Made by a program: the position numbers and the translations under genes. Below, piece by piece: positions 1 to 7,309 of a stretch of DNA of 11,975 nt. The DNA comes from Sphingobacteriales bacterium (GTDB lineage: Bacteria > Bacteroidota > Bacteroidia > Chitinophagales > Chitinophagaceae), in contig JAHEFC010000062.1 in the NCBI GenBank assembly GCA_024640385.1, forward strand, positions 1,449-13,423, read 5' to 3'. The notes beneath the pieces are model-generated. The model was not told the origin of the DNA, did no database searches, and was given only the letters and a program-made list of their open reading frames with translations. Within the stretch, counting starts at the first letter, position 1; the number at the start of each line of letters is the position of its first letter.

Positions 1-3000
1 AGCAAAATACCACATCGGCTTGCCCTGGAAGAATCCGTCCATTGGCCATCCGGCATCAACACGAAGGAAATAGCCCAACAGGGTACTCCTGGCGCCAAAA
101 CCATAACCGCCTACAAAAGGACCTACGCCCCCGGTTTTGATATTCACCGTTACAGGAGGCTGTCCATATACAACGTAAGGTCTTGTTATGCCTTTAAACT
201 GTCCGTTCCATGCAGTTCCCAGGTCAGTGAACTGAACCAGCTGGAAATTCCGGATGAAAGCATTGTTTACAGGCTTATTGAAGAATGTGGTGAATATGGG
301 AAGCCTGAATTCACTGTTCAACACAACCGCGTTGTTGCCATTTGCCACGTTCTGCTTGAATCCCCTCATGTTGAGCGCCAGTGACTGGAACGCATATTGT
401 GCATCCGGGGCAGGTGTGTTTGCATTGTTGAATTTCGGCGATATCCAGCCATCCACACCACCCAGGTAATAGATGATCTTCTGTGTACCCCAGGAAGCAT
501 CAAATGCTGCACGGCCGGCCCAAATGAAATTCCTGTACAGTTTATAATAATACCTCGCATCGCCGCCTACATTGAATGTATAACGCCCACTCGTTTCCTT
601 GTTATTCATTTTTGCATTCACATCAACCCATAATTTGTAACGGAACCCGTTCCAGATATTCAATGTGGGGTTTAGGGTGTTATCATGTACCCATTCGAAT
701 CTCACCAGCCCGTAATTAAGCACGGTGTCTGCAATCTGCAAAGCGGGAGGATAATTTGCATCGGTTTTGATCACTACCCTGTCGTTACGATAACCCAATG
801 TTGCCCTGAAACTTCTTACTTCATCCAATGGCCAGGCCAGGTTCAACTGGTACAGATTTGAATAAAGCTTGTTGGAGAGCACGGATTTGATCGGCTCGTC
901 ATTATAATCGTAAATGGGGAAGTCGTTCAATGTGGAACGATAATAGGTAAGTCCCCAGTCAAGCCTTCTTTTCAGATTCTGGAACTGTACCAGGTAGTCT
1001 ACATCCTGCAGGTTTGTAGCAATTCGGAAACCTCCTGTGAATTTCATATCCTCGAACAGCTCTGAAGTCCCCATCCTGATGATACCGTTCAGGATATCCG
1101 CATTGGAAAGATAGATTGGTCCTGCCCCATGAGCATAGGGCTGGAACCTGTTCACAAGCACCTGGTTGTTGAAACCGGTGACCACATATTCGGATGAGAA
1201 TTTTTTCCGGTAGTCATAGATCTTGGAATTCTCCAGGGGACTGGGTTTTTTATACTCCTGCAGCTCCTGTATAGTTGTCACGGCGGTACTGTCCTGGTCG
1301 AATTCCGTCTGGAATGCATCCTTGTCTTTCTTTGTCGTGTCTCCCGCAGCAGCAAGTTTCTGTTTGCCTTTCTCCGTATCATAGAAAATGGCCTGACCTT
1401 TTGCGGCTCTTTCCTGTTCCTGCAGTTTCTTCACATACTCTGTGGGCCTGGCAGTAACATTTCTTCTTTTCAATGCATTCTCATCAATGCGCAATTTGTA
1501 CAGGAATTTCAGATCACCTTCTCTTCTCACTTCACTCACCTGGTTGTTGTCACCTGCCCCCCTGGTTTCCTGCAGGCCACTCTGGTAGTTGGTCAACGGG
1601 AAAACATAGGTACTGTCTGTAGTGATGGAAATAAATCCAACTGAATCAGGCTCTGCTTTATCCCAGACCTTCAGTGTTGAGTCCAGGTCTTTAGGCGTGG
1701 GGTTACGCAGTATTTCATCTCCCACCAATATCAGCGTGTCGAGCCCCGCACGTCTGGTGGTGAAGAAACCAGCATACCGGTTGCCGATACCATTTTCTTC
1801 ACTTACAAATGTGAAGTGGTTCACATTGTACTGAAGCGGGAACCTGGCATCACTGTATTTCATATTACTGAGCTGGGTGATCTGCCTGTAATCACTTTTC
1901 ACATTGGGATCAACCATGAAAATGTTGTAATGATTACGGGATGGGATGGCTGTATCAGCCCGGGGCGCATCTCCCGATGGACGGTTCGACGCGAACAGGA
2001 TCCCGCTTTTGTTAGGGAATGCTGCAAAGGATGGATCAATATCGTTATACACATCATTTGTGATCTGATCCACTTTCTGGTCCTGAATATTGTATTTAAA
2101 AATATCTGACTGGCCATTTTTCACGGCACTGAGCAGCAGTGTATTGTTGTTCAGCATGTATTTGGCGTCCTGGATCACCTGGAAATCCTTGATCTCCTGT
2201 TTGTACAGTTTTAATTTCTTTACCAGGTCATATACGAACATCCTGATCTTGCCATCTTCAGGATAGATCACCAGCAGCATGGATCCTTTCGGATCCCAGG
2301 CCATCAGGGGATAGTTGGGATTGAGTTCAGCCTGGTTGTTTAGTATGCCCGCTTTTAGCAGGGTCTTATTCTGATCAGTGGGATCAACAAGGAGCACGCG
2401 GTAGATCCCTTTTCTGTACTTGACCATGGCGTACTTGCTGTTCCGGGGAATGGGGTTGGCCTGGAACCTGTAAAAGTCGACATCGCGCTTAAGTTCTTCC
2501 ACGGCTACCACGTTACCACGGGGCTGGTTGCGCCTGGCCCGGAGATCTTTCTGATATTTTTCAGATTCCTTATCCATGAACTCAGCCAGCAGTTCTTTGA
2601 ACTTCTTTTTGGTTACCCGGAGAGATGCTGAGTTCAGGCTTTTATAGATCCGCGACAGGTAAAGAAAATAAGTGACATTGTCTTTGCGATAATTATCGGC
2701 AACAAAACGCCAGAAGGCATGCCCGGCCAGTTCAGGTTTTTTGAAAGCGAACTGATAAAAATTCTTGTATTCGCCGGACAGTAGTTCAGATTTCAACTGG
2801 TCGTCCAGTTTGGGACTCCAGTTCTCCGCAGCATAGGCGATATAGCCATCGGTAAGCCATTTTGGAAGGTCGAGCAAGGCGGCATTGCCGGCAAATTCTC
2901 CCAGATCATCCCCGAAAAGAAGGTTGTCTACCAGGATCCTGGCGATACCCTGGCGAACCTGGAGCCTCATGTTGTTCAGGTCTCCACTGTTATAGATGAC

Positions 3001-3363
3001 CACTTTGTTGTTGACCAGTTTAGTGACGCCACCCGTATTCTGCCATTCGATACCGATACCGATATTTGACTGCTTCATGTCAGTGAAGCTGTTATAAACA
3101 ACCAGGTTTGCCCGTCTTTGCAACCCGTATTCCACAAATTCTTCCAGCTGGGGTAATTCTTCTTCGGCAACCTGCGCAACAAATTTTCCAAGTGAGAGGC
3201 CTCCCATTGAAAAATAAGTATTGAAATTCCTGGTTTGGTAGTATCTCCAGGTGAACTTTTTATATTGGACCCTGTTTTTCCCGAATTCGACTGAGTTCAC
3301 TTGTGCAAATGAACCCGTGGATATCAATAGGAGAGCAAAAAAAAGGCGACAAATTTTTCGCAT
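1..3363 (-). CDS. TolB-like beta-propeller and outer-membrane beta-barrel protein with degenerate peptidase-like N-terminus (3' end cut by window)
   Basis: The frame is open for 1121 codons from the ATG at 3363 to the window edge, so the C-terminus is missing, probably by only a few residues because the last strand (GWPMDGFF...MWYF) looks like the end of a barrel. Residues 1-20 are a signal peptide (MRKICRLFFALLLISTGSFA, then Q). Residues about 100-180 resemble a gluzincin peptidase domain: L-P-K-W-L-T-D-G at 166-173 matches the usual W-x-x-E-G segment, but R-Q-G-I-A (137-141) stands where HExxH is expected. Residues about 300-520 have TolB/PD40 propeller features, such as DIDPSF...FASNR at 441-461. 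About 665-700 is a charged linker. From about 755 onward alternating aromatic/polar strands look like a BamA-type barrel. Inferred role: cell-envelope protein anchored in the outer membrane, substrate unknown. Bacteroidota have similar large TolB-like proteins, usually with no assigned function. It is divergent from the hydrolase gene at 3455. Confidence 0.85.
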   Translation of the reverse strand, partial: MRKICRLFFALLLISTGSFAQVNSVEFGKNRVQYKKFTWRYYQTRNFNTYFSMGGLSLGKFVAQVAEEELPQLEEFVEYGLQRRANLVVYNSFTDMKQSNIGIGIEWQNTGGVTKLVNNKVVIYNSGDLNNMRLQVRQGIARILVDNLLFGDDLGEFAGNAALLDLPKWLTDGYIAYAAENWSPKLDDQLKSELLSGEYKNFYQFAFKKPELAGHAFWRFVADNYRKDNVTYFLYLSRIYKSLNSASLRVTKKKFKELLAEFMDKESEKYQKDLRARRNQPRGNVVAVEELKRDVDFYRFQANPIPRNSKYAMVKYRKGIYRVLLVDPTDQNKTLLKAGILNNQAELNPNYPLMAWDPKGSMLLVIYPEDGKIRMFVYDLVKKLKLYKQEIKDFQVIQDAKYMLNNNTLLLSAVKNGQSDIFKYNIQDQKVDQITNDVYNDIDPSFAAFPNKSGILFASNRPSGDAPRADTAIPSRNHYNIFMVDPNVKSDYRQITQLSNMKYSDARFPLQYNVNHFTFVSEENGIGNRYAGFFTTRRAGLDTLILVGDEILRNPTPKDLDSTLKVWDKAEPDSVGFISITTDSTYVFPLTNYQSGLQETRGAGDNNQVSEVRREGDLKFLYKLRIDENALKRRNVTARPTEYVKKLQEQERAAKGQAIFYDTEKGKQKLAAAGDTTKKDKDAFQTEFDQDSTAVTTIQELQEYKKPSPLENSKIYDYRKKFSSEYVVTGFNNQVLVNRFQPYAHGAGPIYLSNADILNGIIRMGTSELFEDMKFTGGFRIATNLQDVDYLVQFQNLKRRLDWGLTYYRSTLNDFPIYDYNDEPIKSVLSNKLYSNLYQLNLAWPLDEVRSFRATLGYRNDRVVIKTDANYPPALQIADTVLNYGLVRFEWVHDNTLNPTLNIWNGFRYKLWVDVNAKMNNKETSGRYTFNVGGDARYYYKLYRNFIWAGRAAFDASWGTQKIIYYLGGVDGWISPKFNNANTPAPDAQYAFQSLALNMRGFKQNVANGNNAVVLNSEFRLPIFTTFFNKPVNNAFIRNFQLVQFTDLGTAWNGQFKGITRPYVVYGQPPVTVNIKTGGVGPFVGGYGFGARSTLLGYFLRVDAGWPMDGFFQGKPMWYFA

Positions 3364-3454
3364 AATCTGTTGTTTCTGTATTCCTCTGCAATTCCGTCCG
3401 AAATGCGCTATAATTATATTAAAATTAAGGTTTTTGGCCTATAAATGGTTTCCA

Positions 3455-4102
3455 ATGTATAACGTTAAAGTTTTCATATTTAGTCCGATCCAGGAAAACA
3501 CCTACCTCCTGTTCAACGACAAAAAAGAAGCCATAATCATTGATCCGGGATGCTATGGTCAGGAAGAAGAACAACAATTGGAGCAATATATTGTTTCCGA
3601 AGGATTGGAGGTCAGGCTTTTATTGAATACTCACTGCCACCTTGATCATGTTTTCGGGAATAAATTCGTGTCTGAAAGGTGGGGGCTTAAGCTTCATATC
3701 CATCCTAAAGAAAAACAGGTGTTGGACTACGCTCCGGTTTCCGGATTGATGTGGAATCTTCCATTTCATAATTATTCTGGTGAGCTGATATACCTGAACG
3801 AAGGTGATGTCACCGGCCTTGACAATGAACCGCTTGAAGTTTTGTATACTCCCGGTCATTCACCGGGAAGCATCAGCTTTTATTCGAAAGAAGGGGGTTT
3901 CATCATCAGTGGAGATGTGCTTTTCCAGCGCAGCGTTGGGCGAACGGACCTGCCCATGGGCGATTTTAATACGCTGGCTAATTCCATCCGGACAAAGCTT
4001 TATACCCTTCCCGGGGATACGAGGGTTTATTCGGGGCACGGGTCGCCAACCACCATTGGGCAAGAGATGAAATTTAATCCCTACGTTAAGATAGAGAGAT
4101 AG
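3455..4102 (+). CDS. Metallo-beta-lactamase-fold hydrolase (glyoxalase II-like, YcbL type)
   Basis: A 215-residue cytosolic protein of the metallo-beta-lactamase superfamily, without signal peptide. All metal ligands of a di-zinc site are visible: T-H-C-H-L-D-H at 59-65, H135 in TPGHSPGS, D154 in SGDVLF and H195 in YSGHGS. It is shorter than true glyoxalase II (about 250 residues) and lacks room for the C-terminal substrate-binding domain, so a glutathione thioesterase role should not be assumed. YcbL-like small hydrolases are the closest type. The ATG at 3455 was chosen because the protein then begins YNVKVF...NTYLL, the standard first strand. The same frame is open back to 3251, but that part lies antisense to the signal peptide of the neighbouring gene. 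The last codons (I-E-R-stop, TAG) are made by a GA-rich repeat. It converges on the flippase gene across 80 nt. Confidence 0.9.
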   Translation: MYNVKVFIFSPIQENTYLLFNDKKEAIIIDPGCYGQEEEQQLEQYIVSEGLEVRLLLNTHCHLDHVFGNKFVSERWGLKLHIHPKEKQVLDYAPVSGLMWNLPFHNYSGELIYLNEGDVTGLDNEPLEVLYTPGHSPGSISFYSKEGGFIISGDVLFQRSVGRTDLPMGDFNTLANSIRTKLYTLPGDTRVYSGHGSPTTIGQEMKFNPYVKIER

Positions 4103-4188
4103 GGAGTTAGAAAGATAGATAGCATCCTTTTTGCGAAATGCTGCACTTAGAATGCTCCCTATCTTTCTATCTTACTCACTCTCTATCT
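4089..4188. repeat. GA/CT-rich inverted repeat between convergent stops, likely bidirectional terminator
   Basis: Arms 4089-4127 and 4150-4188 are complementary at 31 of 39 positions without any gap (counted by eye), around a 22-nt loop (4128-4149) that contains a T5 run. The left arm is almost all purine (AGATAGAGAG...AGAAAGATAG) and the right arm all but pyrimidine. The arms reach 14 nt into the hydrolase gene and 6 nt into the flippase gene, so both TAG stop codons are part of the repeat. The place between two converging genes suggests termination in both directions. It lacks the usual short GC stem followed by a U-run, so this is an inference. Confidence 0.7.
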
Positions 4189-5682
4189 GGACAAGGCATT
4201 TTTTATCTTCACGAACTCGTTTTTCTCCACCCTGGCGACGAATACCAAAAATGCGATCGAGAGGAGTATGCCAAATCCATGTGTAAGCCAGACATTGGGC
4301 GAATAAGCTCGGAACAACTGGTGAACCAGGAACAGAAGAATACAGATCACGATATAGGCCAGTAACTTTTTCCAGGCGTATGGAACGGGGTAGTATTTCT
4401 GTCCTAAGGTATAGCTGATCACCATCATGAAGCCATAACAGAGAAAACTGGCGATGGCGCAACCCATATATCCGATCCGGGGAATGAGCAGCCAGTTGAA
4501 GCCGATGGTGATCAGGGCACCTGCAATGGTAACATAGGCCGCCACCAGGTTCTTGTTTGTCAGTTTATACCAGATGGACAGGTTGTAATAGATCCCCAGG
4601 AAGATCTTGCCAAGCATCAACAGGGGTACCACTTTCAGCCCTTCCAGGTATTCCGGGTGTTTTTTGACACCCATGAAATATTTCCAGCCGTCCAGGAAAA
4701 GCATCACAGATAAAAAACAGAGGCAGCAGGTGAGTACAAAGAATTTCATCACGCGGGCATAGGTTCGCTGGGCGCCTTCATTTGTCGATTGTTTGAAAAA
4801 GAAGGGCTCGGCACCCATCCGGAAGGCCGAGATGAACAATGTGATGATGATGGCCAGTTTGGTGTTTGCACTATAAATACCATTAGCCGATCTGGCTGCA
4901 TCCGAACTACCAGGATACATGGACGTGATCATGAACCTGTCAATGGTTTCATTGATCATGCCGCCAAATCCTACGATCACCAGCGGTGCTGAATAGACAA
5001 GCATTTCTTTGATCAGTTTGCCATTCCAGGAAAATGAAAAACTCATGATCTCTTTCCATAGCATGAGCAGGGTAACGGCACTGGCTGCCAACTGTGCAAT
5101 GAAAACATAACCTATATCGATCGAAGGGTTGTAAAGAACCGCCCAGAAATTTTCAGCGCCTTTTTCATGCTGGCCTTTGCAAAAAACCAGGAAGAATATC
5201 ACCAGTGACACATTGATCAGGATGTTCAGGATCTTTAGGAAGGCAAATTTTCTTGGCCTTCCCTCATGCCTCAGTTTTGAAAATGGCATAACTGCCAGCG
5301 TATCCAGGGCAACGATCAGCAATACCCATTTGATATATTCCGGATGGCTGCCGATCTCCATATAGTTGGCCAGCGATTGAACGGGTATGAACAGGATGGC
5401 TGTTAAGAGCACCGAGGTGAGTACCAGGGTGCTGAGCCCCGTATTATAGACTTCTTTTTCGGGGTATAAATTGGAAAATCGGAAATATGAAGTTTCCATT
5501 CCATAGGTATAGATCACCTGCAGGAAGGCGGCAGAGGCGAACAGGATGGAAATATCCCCGTATTTCTGGGAAGCAAAAATGGTGGTCAACAGCGGGGTCA
5601 GGAGGTAATTCAGGAACCTTCCGAATATATTGCTGAAACCATACCAGAAGGTTTGTGATGCGAGTTTCTTAATGCTGCTCAA
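4183..5682 (-). CDS. Wzx/MurJ-type polysaccharide (lipid-linked oligosaccharide) flippase, TTG start
   Basis: A 499-residue, strongly hydrophobic membrane protein with about 12-14 predicted transmembrane segments spread over its whole length. Its N-terminus (SSIKKLASQTFWYGFSNIFG, then RFLNYLLTPLLT) is typical of the polysaccharide biosynthesis/O-antigen flippase branch of the MOP superfamily, which moves undecaprenyl-linked sugars across the inner membrane. The length fits the family. The start is TTG at 5682: the frame has a stop (TAA) five codons upstream, there is no ATG until well into the second membrane helix, and the family N-terminus begins directly after TTG. No glycosyltransferases flank it, so it is an orphan flippase; the transported substrate (capsule, O-antigen or another lipid-linked glycan) cannot be told. 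It ends in TCC-AGA-TAG, the last two codons belonging to the GA-rich inverted repeat. Confidence 0.9.
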   Translation of the reverse strand: MSSIKKLASQTFWYGFSNIFGRFLNYLLTPLLTTIFASQKYGDISILFASAAFLQVIYTYGMETSYFRFSNLYPEKEVYNTGLSTLVLTSVLLTAILFIPVQSLANYMEIGSHPEYIKWVLLIVALDTLAVMPFSKLRHEGRPRKFAFLKILNILINVSLVIFFLVFCKGQHEKGAENFWAVLYNPSIDIGYVFIAQLAASAVTLLMLWKEIMSFSFSWNGKLIKEMLVYSAPLVIVGFGGMINETIDRFMITSMYPGSSDAARSANGIYSANTKLAIIITLFISAFRMGAEPFFFKQSTNEGAQRTYARVMKFFVLTCCLCFLSVMLFLDGWKYFMGVKKHPEYLEGLKVVPLLMLGKIFLGIYYNLSIWYKLTNKNLVAAYVTIAGALITIGFNWLLIPRIGYMGCAIASFLCYGFMMVISYTLGQKYYPVPYAWKKLLAYIVICILLFLVHQLFRAYSPNVWLTHGFGILLSIAFLVFVARVEKNEFVKIKNALSR

Positions 5683-5699
5683 AAATGAAAAGCTTTAGG

Positions 5700-5733
5700 C
5701 AAATTTATAGGTATGTGCACAAACTTGTTTCAA
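5700..5733 (-). promoter_or_regulatory. Candidate Bacteroidota promoter for the flippase gene
   Basis: On the minus strand TAAATTTG (5707-5700, followed by C) is a full match to the Bacteroidota -7 element TAnnTTTG. A TTG at 5733-5731 lies 23 nt upstream as a possible -33 element, at the long end of the accepted spacing. This would put transcription start about 10-14 nt before the TTG start codon. Confidence 0.4.
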
Positions 5734-5752
5734 TACCCTAAAATTAGCTTTT
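5725..5752 (+). promoter_or_regulatory. Candidate promoter for the first coiled-coil paralogue
   Basis: On the plus strand TTG (5725-5727), a 17-nt spacer and TAGCTTTT (5745-5752) match the Bacteroidota -33/-7 pattern except for the last base. The leader would be about 35-40 nt. It overlaps the candidate flippase promoter on the other strand, so the two divergent genes may compete for RNA polymerase. Confidence 0.3.
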
Positions 5753-5795
5753 AGCTCTTGCTGAATTAGTAATTTACCGTACTCAAAACTGATAT

Positions 5796-6470
5796 ATGAA
5801 GCGTTTATCATTATCCCTTGTTCTGCTGCTCGTTTTTGCTCTCCGGGTTGAAGCCCAGAAACAAACCAAGCAATACCTTGGAAAAGTGAAATACGGAAAA
5901 ACCGAACAGGAGGCTACCATCTTCGAAATTCCGTACCCTGCAAGCCAGGTGGAGGAGGGCCTCAAAGATCTTGCAGCTAAACAGGGCATAAAGGTTAGGG
6001 AGAAGAATGGTTTTTTTGAAGCCAGGGGCCTGGTATTGCAGAAGATCGGCAGCAATAAGCACGATGTGTATTACAGGGTGGACAAAGACGGCAAAAATGA
6101 GAGTAAGGTGTACATGATATTGGCAGAGCCAGGGGAAGATCTTGCCAACCGAACATCAAGCCATGCCGCATTGGCCGGGTCGGCTGCAGGGGGTGCTGTG
6201 ATCCTTGCAAGTATTGGACCCCACCTGGATGAACAAGATTTCAATATGGTCAAAATGGATCAGGAAGCAGAGATCAAAAAGACTGAACGCAAACTGGCTG
6301 ATCTGCAGGATGAGCAGACTAAACTACAAAAGAAAATTTCAGATCTGAATAAGGATTTGGATAAGAATGTACAAGATCAGAAAAAACTGAATGCGGAACT
6401 GGGGACAAAGAAATCCGCGTTGGCTGAGTTTGAACAGAAAAGAAACGAGGGAAAGAAGAAGAATTTATGA
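5796..6470 (+). CDS. Secreted coiled-coil protein of unknown function, paralogue 1
   Basis: I do not recognise this family. The 224-residue product has a signal peptide (MKRLSLSLVLLLVFALRVEA, then Q). Next comes a conserved domain at about 27-116 with G-K-V-K-Y, TIFEIPYP, SQVE-GLKDLA, EKNGFFEAR and KVYMI-AEPG-D. A short Gly/Ala-rich hydrophobic stretch follows at about 128-148 (LAGSAAGGAVILASIGP), and then a Lys/Glu-rich coiled coil at about 155-215 with heptad-like leucines. The next gene is a clear paralogue: about 56 of 90 positions of the conserved domain are identical by eye. It presumably acts in the periplasm or at the envelope, with the coiled coil giving oligomers. The Gly/Ala segment could be a membrane anchor or a helix-packing zipper. 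The ATG at 5796 starts the signal peptide directly. Stop is TGA. Confidence 0.8.
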   Translation: MKRLSLSLVLLLVFALRVEAQKQTKQYLGKVKYGKTEQEATIFEIPYPASQVEEGLKDLAAKQGIKVREKNGFFEARGLVLQKIGSNKHDVYYRVDKDGKNESKVYMILAEPGEDLANRTSSHAALAGSAAGGAVILASIGPHLDEQDFNMVKMDQEAEIKKTERKLADLQDEQTKLQKKISDLNKDLDKNVQDQKKLNAELGTKKSALAEFEQKRNEGKKKNL

Positions 6471-6539
6471 TTCTGAACAAATTACTCCTCAATGGCGGTT
6501 GATCCGGCTGGTATTTCGCGTAATATGAAACGAACCTGA

Positions 6540-6553
6540 AAAAGCCGGCTTTT
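6540..6553. promoter_or_regulatory. Perfect 14-bp palindrome upstream of the second paralogue
   Basis: AAAAGCCGGCTTTT is perfectly self-complementary and sits 36 bp before the ATG at 6590 in the 119-bp gap between the two paralogues. It could be an operator, or a weak terminator of the first gene (AAAAG/CTTTT stem with a CCGG loop). Nothing else was recognised in this gap. Confidence 0.25.
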
Positions 6554-6589
6554 CGTTAATGGTATCTTGCACTACTAAAATTAACAGAC

Positions 6590-7309
6590 ATGAAGAGTAT
6601 TTTATTGACGGTAGTGATGTTGGTAGTTATCAGTATCAGCGTTGAAGCCCAGGTGGATCTAAACAGTTCAAATATCAAGCGATCAACAGGCAAAGTGAAG
6701 TACCTGAAAACAGAGCAGGATGCAACCATATTTGAAGTCCCCTATCCACAATCACAGGTTGAAAAAGGACTAAAGGACCTGGCCCAGTCTAAAGGTGTAA
6801 AGGTCAAAGAGAAAAATGGTTTTTATGAGGCCAGGAACATTAAGATCATGAAGTTGGGTGGGAAAGAATTCGATGCATATTATAAATTGGAAAAGACCGG
6901 GAAGGAAACTTGCAAAGTTTACATGATCGTAGCAGAACCCGGTCAGGATATTACCGTCAATAATGCTGTTCTACCTACAACAGATGCTTCCGGAAGCAAT
7001 GCTGATGAAGTTGCGGGTGTGGCAGCAGGAACTGCACTGATTGCTGCCAGTGTTGCTCCTTCCCTGAATGCACAGGATTATAATATCAATAAGAAGCAAT
7101 ACGAAGAAGAATTGAAGAAATCTGAAAATAAGGTGAAGGATCTGGATAATGAGAAGAAGCAGTTGGAGAAAAGAAAGTCTGATCTTGAGAAAGACATTGA
7201 GAAGAACAATAATGAGCGCCAGAAAGCTCAGGCAGACCTGGATCAACAAAGGATCAAAATGAACCAGTTCCTGGAAAAGGGACCAGTAGAGCCTGTAAAG
7301 GCAAATTAA
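6590..7309 (+). CDS. Secreted coiled-coil protein of unknown function, paralogue 2
   Basis: A 239-residue paralogue of the preceding gene with the same plan: signal peptide (MKSILLTVVMLVVISISVEA, then Q), conserved domain at about 32-121 (GKVKY-KTEQ-ATIFEVPYP, EKNGFYEAR, KVYMIVAEPGQD), Gly/Ala-rich segment at about 140-158 (VAGVAAGTALIAASVAP), and coiled coil at about 165-228. It differs by a longer spacer with acidic and Ser/Thr residues (about 122-140) and a Pro-rich tail (GPVEPVKAN). The tandem order and the level of identity point to an old duplication; both copies are intact and share domain boundaries, so both are probably functional. The 119-bp gap allows its own promoter, though no convincing one was found. 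The TAA stop overlaps the TAA stop of the converging peroxidase gene within TTAA. Confidence 0.8.
   Translation: MKSILLTVVMLVVISISVEAQVDLNSSNIKRSTGKVKYLKTEQDATIFEVPYPQSQVEKGLKDLAQSKGVKVKEKNGFYEARNIKIMKLGGKEFDAYYKLEKTGKETCKVYMIVAEPGQDITVNNAVLPTTDASGSNADEVAGVAAGTALIAASVAPSLNAQDYNINKKQYEEELKKSENKVKDLDNEKKQLEKRKSDLEKDIEKNNNERQKAQADLDQQRIKMNQFLEKGPVEPVKAN

Noticed and set aside
254..2109. Several plus-strand open frames of 60-97 codons
   Set aside because: They lie opposite a long minus-strand gene with clear protein features and have no domain, start-site or promoter support.
3251..3454. 68-codon N-terminal extension of the metallo-beta-lactamase-fold protein
   Set aside because: It lies antisense to the signal-peptide end of the divergent gene and reads as non-family sequence; the fold starts at the ATG at 3455.
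3364..3454. Promoters in the divergent gap between the barrel gene and the hydrolase
   Set aside because: TAATTTTA occurs on the minus strand, but the nearest TTG is 25 nt away, too far; no convincing -33/-7 pair was seen on either strand.
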